Shown here in pieces: positions 60,741 to 64,000 of a stretch of 64,000 nucleotides of DNA (position 1 is the first letter of the stretch; each line of letters opens with the position of its first letter). The stretch lies in NCBI GenBank assembly GCA_944474755.1, contig OX104117.1:66393522-66457521 (forward strand), given 5' to 3'. Origin of the DNA: Limnoperna fortunei (Eukaryota; Mollusca; Bivalvia; Mytilida; Modiolidae). The notes beneath the pieces are model-generated. The model saw only the letters and a program-made list of their open reading frames with translations, made no database searches and had not been told where the DNA came from. Position numbers and translations under genes: made by a program.

Positions 60741-61756
60741 AACGGAAGCGTATTTGGGCCACCAGTTGACTTATTTTTTTCATGGTTATTAAAAATAATA
60801 CGCTTTATTTTTCACGTGTTTTTCCTACTAAATACGTTAATAACTTGTTATTAACACGAAGATGTGGGTTATAATTAGCTAAGCTTATCTTAATTTCAAA
60901 CAATTTATTATTTTGACATGGTTAATTAACACATCATTAAAATAGTAAAATTAAGGAAAGGTTTATTATTACGTGCTTATTTTATTAGAATAAATTCATG
61001 GTGTTATTTACTGTAAATTATTGTGTAAGAAGACATTAAGCATGCTTTCTTTAAGCATGTTTAGCTTACAACTCATCATTAATAAGATGCTCTTAATTGA
61101 AATAATTATAACCACGCATTAATTAAAGAGGTAAAAATTAAAACATTTAGTGTTTTGATTCATTTAATAGTCGGCAGTTGAGTACTCTGTGACAATTACG
61201 TTCTCACAGTTCCCAAAATTATGGTAAAGATGACATGACAAGGAATGCAAATGATGTAGATGTTTCTCAACCAGGGAGGAAGGGTGGTATGGCACTACTA
61301 AGCAAAAAAAAAAACAGAGAGGGACCAACGGGGCAGTCAAATATGGCTAAAAGAAAATCAGTAAACACAAACGAGAACAGCACGAAACAGCAGACAACAT
61401 AAAATACACAAAAACAACTGAATAGCAATCGACGACGTAAACTCAATAAATGATATTGAGATATGGGATAGTTACACCCTACATAAACAAGCAGCAACTG
61501 CTCGTCGCATTGGCCCATAATAAGAATGGAATCAGGGAATCAGATGCTCAGATGAAGGATAAGCAGCCCATGCTTGTTACAACACACCCGTCACGTTGCT
61601 AACTTCCAATCCAGCTAGTCCAATACAGTAAAGGTGGGGGGGGGGGGGGGGCAATATAAACAAGCAAAAACAACCTTATGATAAACCAACTTCTGTCTGT
61701 ACCCATCTGAGAGATAGAAATCCCATATTTGTCTATGAGCGCACGATGTCTTCCAT
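60741..61756. other. AT-rich DNA, nothing recognised
   Basis: Palindromic AT-rich text (GTTATTAAAAATAATACG, TTAATAACTTGTTATTAAC) at 60780-60860, then unique DNA. A G16 run is at about 61636-61651. No gene supported. Confidence 0.4.
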
Positions 61757-61860
61757 CATCCTCACAAGTCAGGGTTTCTGTGTCCACATGTCCTCACAAG
61801 TCAGGGTTTCTGTGTCCACATGTGTCCACACATGTGGACACAGAAACCCTGACTTGGATG
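61757..61860. mobile_element. Foldback MITE copy 3 (MULE-like)
   Basis: Begins CATCCTCACAAGTCAGGGTT. The first ~32 bp are repeated in direct orientation before the palindromic centre CATGTGTCCACACATGTGGAC. Exact 9-bp repeats GTCTTCCAT flank it (61748-61756, 61861-61869). This is the clearest target duplication in the family. Confidence 0.85.
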
Positions 61861-62195
61861 GTCTTCCATTAAATTTCTTAATTTGTTAATTTCTGAAAAA
61901 CGGGGTTCGGGTGTTTTGTGACAGCCATATTTACAGCTAGCCTGCAAGGGTTGTTTGTAAATTACTCGTAAATGGTAGAAACATGAGAAAGGGATTGGCT
62001 TAATAAGTTAACTCACCATCAATTTATAATTTTCTATAAGAAACATTCCATAAAACATGAAGACAATCTATCAAAGCCCCTAGGAAGATTAGCCGATGCA
62101 ACTTATCAACCCCTATTTGGTTAATAGTTAATGTCCATAAATGACTTTTCTTTGAACTTTTATCGATTTACTGTGTGTTATTTTGTGCTTTGTTA

Positions 62196-63009
62196 GGGAG
62201 CGACCATTTCATTTTTATGGGGGGGGGGGGGGCTATGGATATTTATTTCATCCTGCCTTTTTATTTTTGGAACAATCGGAGCCTGGATTTTTTTTATTTT
62301 TAAATTTACCATAAATAGTTCAGCCCAAAACTGCATCCTGTCTTTTTGTTAGCTCACCTGGCCAAAGGCCATGTGAGCTTATGCCATCATTATGCGTCCG
62401 TCGTCGTCCGTCGTCCGTTAACCATTTCAAAAATCTTCTTCTCTGAAACCGCTTGACCAATTAGACTGAAACTTTGCAGGAATAATTTATGACATGTTGG
62501 CAACAAAAGATCCTCATTTTAAAAAGATTCAATAAAAACATGACCGCTGTTACTAAAAAGAGAAGATATGGTAAAATCACTTAAAATGGCTTATAACTCA
62601 GCAACTATAACAGACAGAAAAAGTCCGAAGGATCTTACGCTCTTCAGAATCAAAAGCTCTACAAAAGTCTCCATTGGGTCGAAGCTGTCAGATGACCTCT
62701 TATAGAGGTTATGGCCCTTTTAAGGTAAAAAAGGCGTTTTTTCATGTTTTTGCCATATAGAATGAAAACTATTTGGATAGAGAACAGCTGTTGCTTGCTT
62801 AAACCTTCAGCTCATTAAGCTCTACAAACGTCTCCATTGGGTCAAGGTTGTTAGATGAACAGATGACCCCTTATAGAAGAGACCCTGAGAGCCTCTTGTT
62901 TTATTTCAAAGTACTGTCCTGCCGTTTTATTTCCTGATTTTTGGCACCCTGCCTTTTTATTTCAAATTTAACCATAGCCCCCTCCCATAAAAATTAAATG
63001 GTCACTCCC
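62196..63009. mobile_element. Harbinger-like MITE carrying a nested family A copy
   Basis: Inverted ends GGGAGCGACCATTTCATTTT / complement of AATTAAATGGTCACTCCC, with TTA on both sides (62193-62195, 63010-63012), the PIF/Harbinger-type duplication. CCTGCCTTTTTATTTC-like text repeats inside. A G13 run is at 62220-62232. A family A element (62351-62898) is nested within. Confidence 0.68.
62351..62898 (-). mobile_element. Helentron-like family A element, minus strand
   Basis: Terminal hairpin AGCTCACCTGGCCAAAGGCC (62351-62370) closing with ATGTGAGCT, then CGTCCGTCGTCGTCCGTCG. The core has reverse complements of the family A units (GACCTCTTATAGAGGTTATG). The 5' end reads GAGAGCCTCTTG, so the 5' palindrome is partly lost. 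It sits between T-rich flanks. Confidence 0.68.
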
Positions 63010-63012
63010 TTA

Positions 63013-63198
63013 GATGTTATCAATAAGGAAAGGTTGGGTGCAAAAAACTAGTTTAACCCCGTCACATTATATCTGTCCTAATCCAGAAATCTCTGTCAAA
63101 GCTTTTGTTTGTACTAGTCGTTACATGTTCTATGCTGTGCCCTGTAGGGGGTCTTTCCTTGACATTTGAATCGTATGCATTATATTTGTAATCTTGTG
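63013..63198. other. Unique non-coding DNA
   Basis: Nothing recognised. Confidence 0.35.
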
Positions 63199-63206
63199 CC
63201 AATTGC

Positions 63207-63915
63207 AAAACGGCGTGCAGCGAACACTGGTCACATTGAAGGCTGTTGGCTGTTTCCTATTCTGGATTTTAAAACCATTTTGTAAATTACCGTTGACATA
63301 TGTAGGTTGTGTCGCGTACACTTATTCCACATCTCATTACCTTCTGTTAGAGAAATCCGCAAAAAATCAAAAATTAAAATTTAGTAGGTGCAAATCTAAT
63401 TTATATAGGAAATATACCTGAAAATATGAAGAAAATACATCAAGGGAAGATATATAAAAAGTGTGACGGACGTTTTTCAGATATTGACCTTTGAACTCCA
63501 AAGTCAATAGGCACCTGTCTTACCTCATAAGCTTTAATGTGTGTCAGTTGTATGATATTCGTTCAAGGAGTTCAAAAGTTATGCTTCCGGGAAACCAATT
63601 TCAGTGTAGAATTTCTAAGTTTTTCCAAAGTTGTGATATTGGCCGTTGACCTTTTCACTCCAAAATTATTAGGTTTCTTTCTTACCTTATAAGCTTTAAC
63701 GTATGCTAATTGTATCAAATTCTTTTGTAGCATTCAAAAGTTATGCTTCGGAAACCAATTTCAGTGAATAATTTATAAGGGTTTCAAAACAGAAAATAAT
63801 GAGATGTGGAATAGGTGTACGCGACACAGCCCGCATAAACAAGCGGAAATTAAAAAAAAACAACAATCAAAAACAGCCAGAAGCCTTCAACGAAGCCGTT
63901 TTACGAGCAGCGCCT
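63207..63915. mobile_element. Inverted-repeat element around tandem units
   Basis: About 130 bp near 63207-63346 (AAAACGGCG, GAAGGCTGTTGGCTG, GTGTCGCGTACAC, CCACATCTCATTA) reappears inverted at 63789-63915 (TAATGAGATGTGG, GTGTACGCGACAC, CAGCCAGAAGCCTTC, GCCGTTTT). Between the arms lie two diverged units of about 190 bp. Confidence 0.6.
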
Positions 63916-64000
63916 AGGTCCAAAGGTACTTGTGATCTTGATCGTAGACCTTTTGATTCCAAAATCAATAGGCTCCTCTCTGATCTCGCAAGCTATTAAT
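63478..64000. repeat. Tandem array, unit about 190 bp, runs off the window
   Basis: Units start near 63486, 63650 and 63945 with GACCTTTTGACTCCAAAATCAATAGG-like text and contain AGTTATGCTTCGGAAACC and CAATTTCAGTG. The third unit is cut by the window end; the inverted-repeat arm lies between units two and three. Confidence 0.6.

Overview
The window looks like nuclear DNA from a bivalve-like mollusc. It is AT-rich and intron-bearing, and it is full of decayed LINEs, tRNA-derived SINEs, foldback MITEs and tandem-repeat-bearing Helentron-like elements. The species cannot be named from sequence alone. No bacterial, organellar, rRNA, tRNA or CRISPR features were seen.

Only one host gene can be supported: a complete GRB2/drk/sem-5-type adaptor (SH3-SH2-SH3) on the minus strand. 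It has five coding exons between 52224 and 30099 that join without a phase error into a 218-residue protein. Its first coding intron is about 16.2 kb and holds most of the unusual repeat structure of the right half.

Layout. 1-6.2 kb: AT-rich DNA with SINE fragments and a small foldback MITE. 6.25-7.77 kb: a complete but dead Tc1-like transposon. 9.7-12.4 kb: a full SINE, a foldback MITE and a decayed LINE. 13.2-14.9 kb: Helentron-like family A. 16.9-17.6 kb: a promoter-like cluster and two palindromes. 18-25.2 kb: a higher-order array built from families A and B. 25.9-28.2 kb: family C, a 59-bp-arm hairpin and a minisatellite. 30.1-52.2 kb: GRB2, with family A, hAT-like elements and SINEs in its introns, and a five-unit macro-array (35.9-47.6 kb) of families D and E. 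52.6-57.1 kb: foldback elements and a minus-strand LINE carrying a 48-bp minisatellite in its 3' region. 57.2-60.7 kb: a plus-strand LINE with a degenerate 2A-like motif. 61.7-64 kb: further foldback and Harbinger-like elements and the start of another tandem array.

The most interesting pattern is that at least four repeat families without obvious shared sequence (A, B, D, E; probably also C) use one design. Each has a short 5' palindrome, then a motif that recurs in a 3'-terminal hairpin, with a core of about 145-170-bp tandem repeats between them; A, C, D and E also have GACGGAC-rich DNA just before the hairpin. This matches what is known of Helentron-associated or pearl-type non-autonomous elements. 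No Rep/helicase gene is present in the window.
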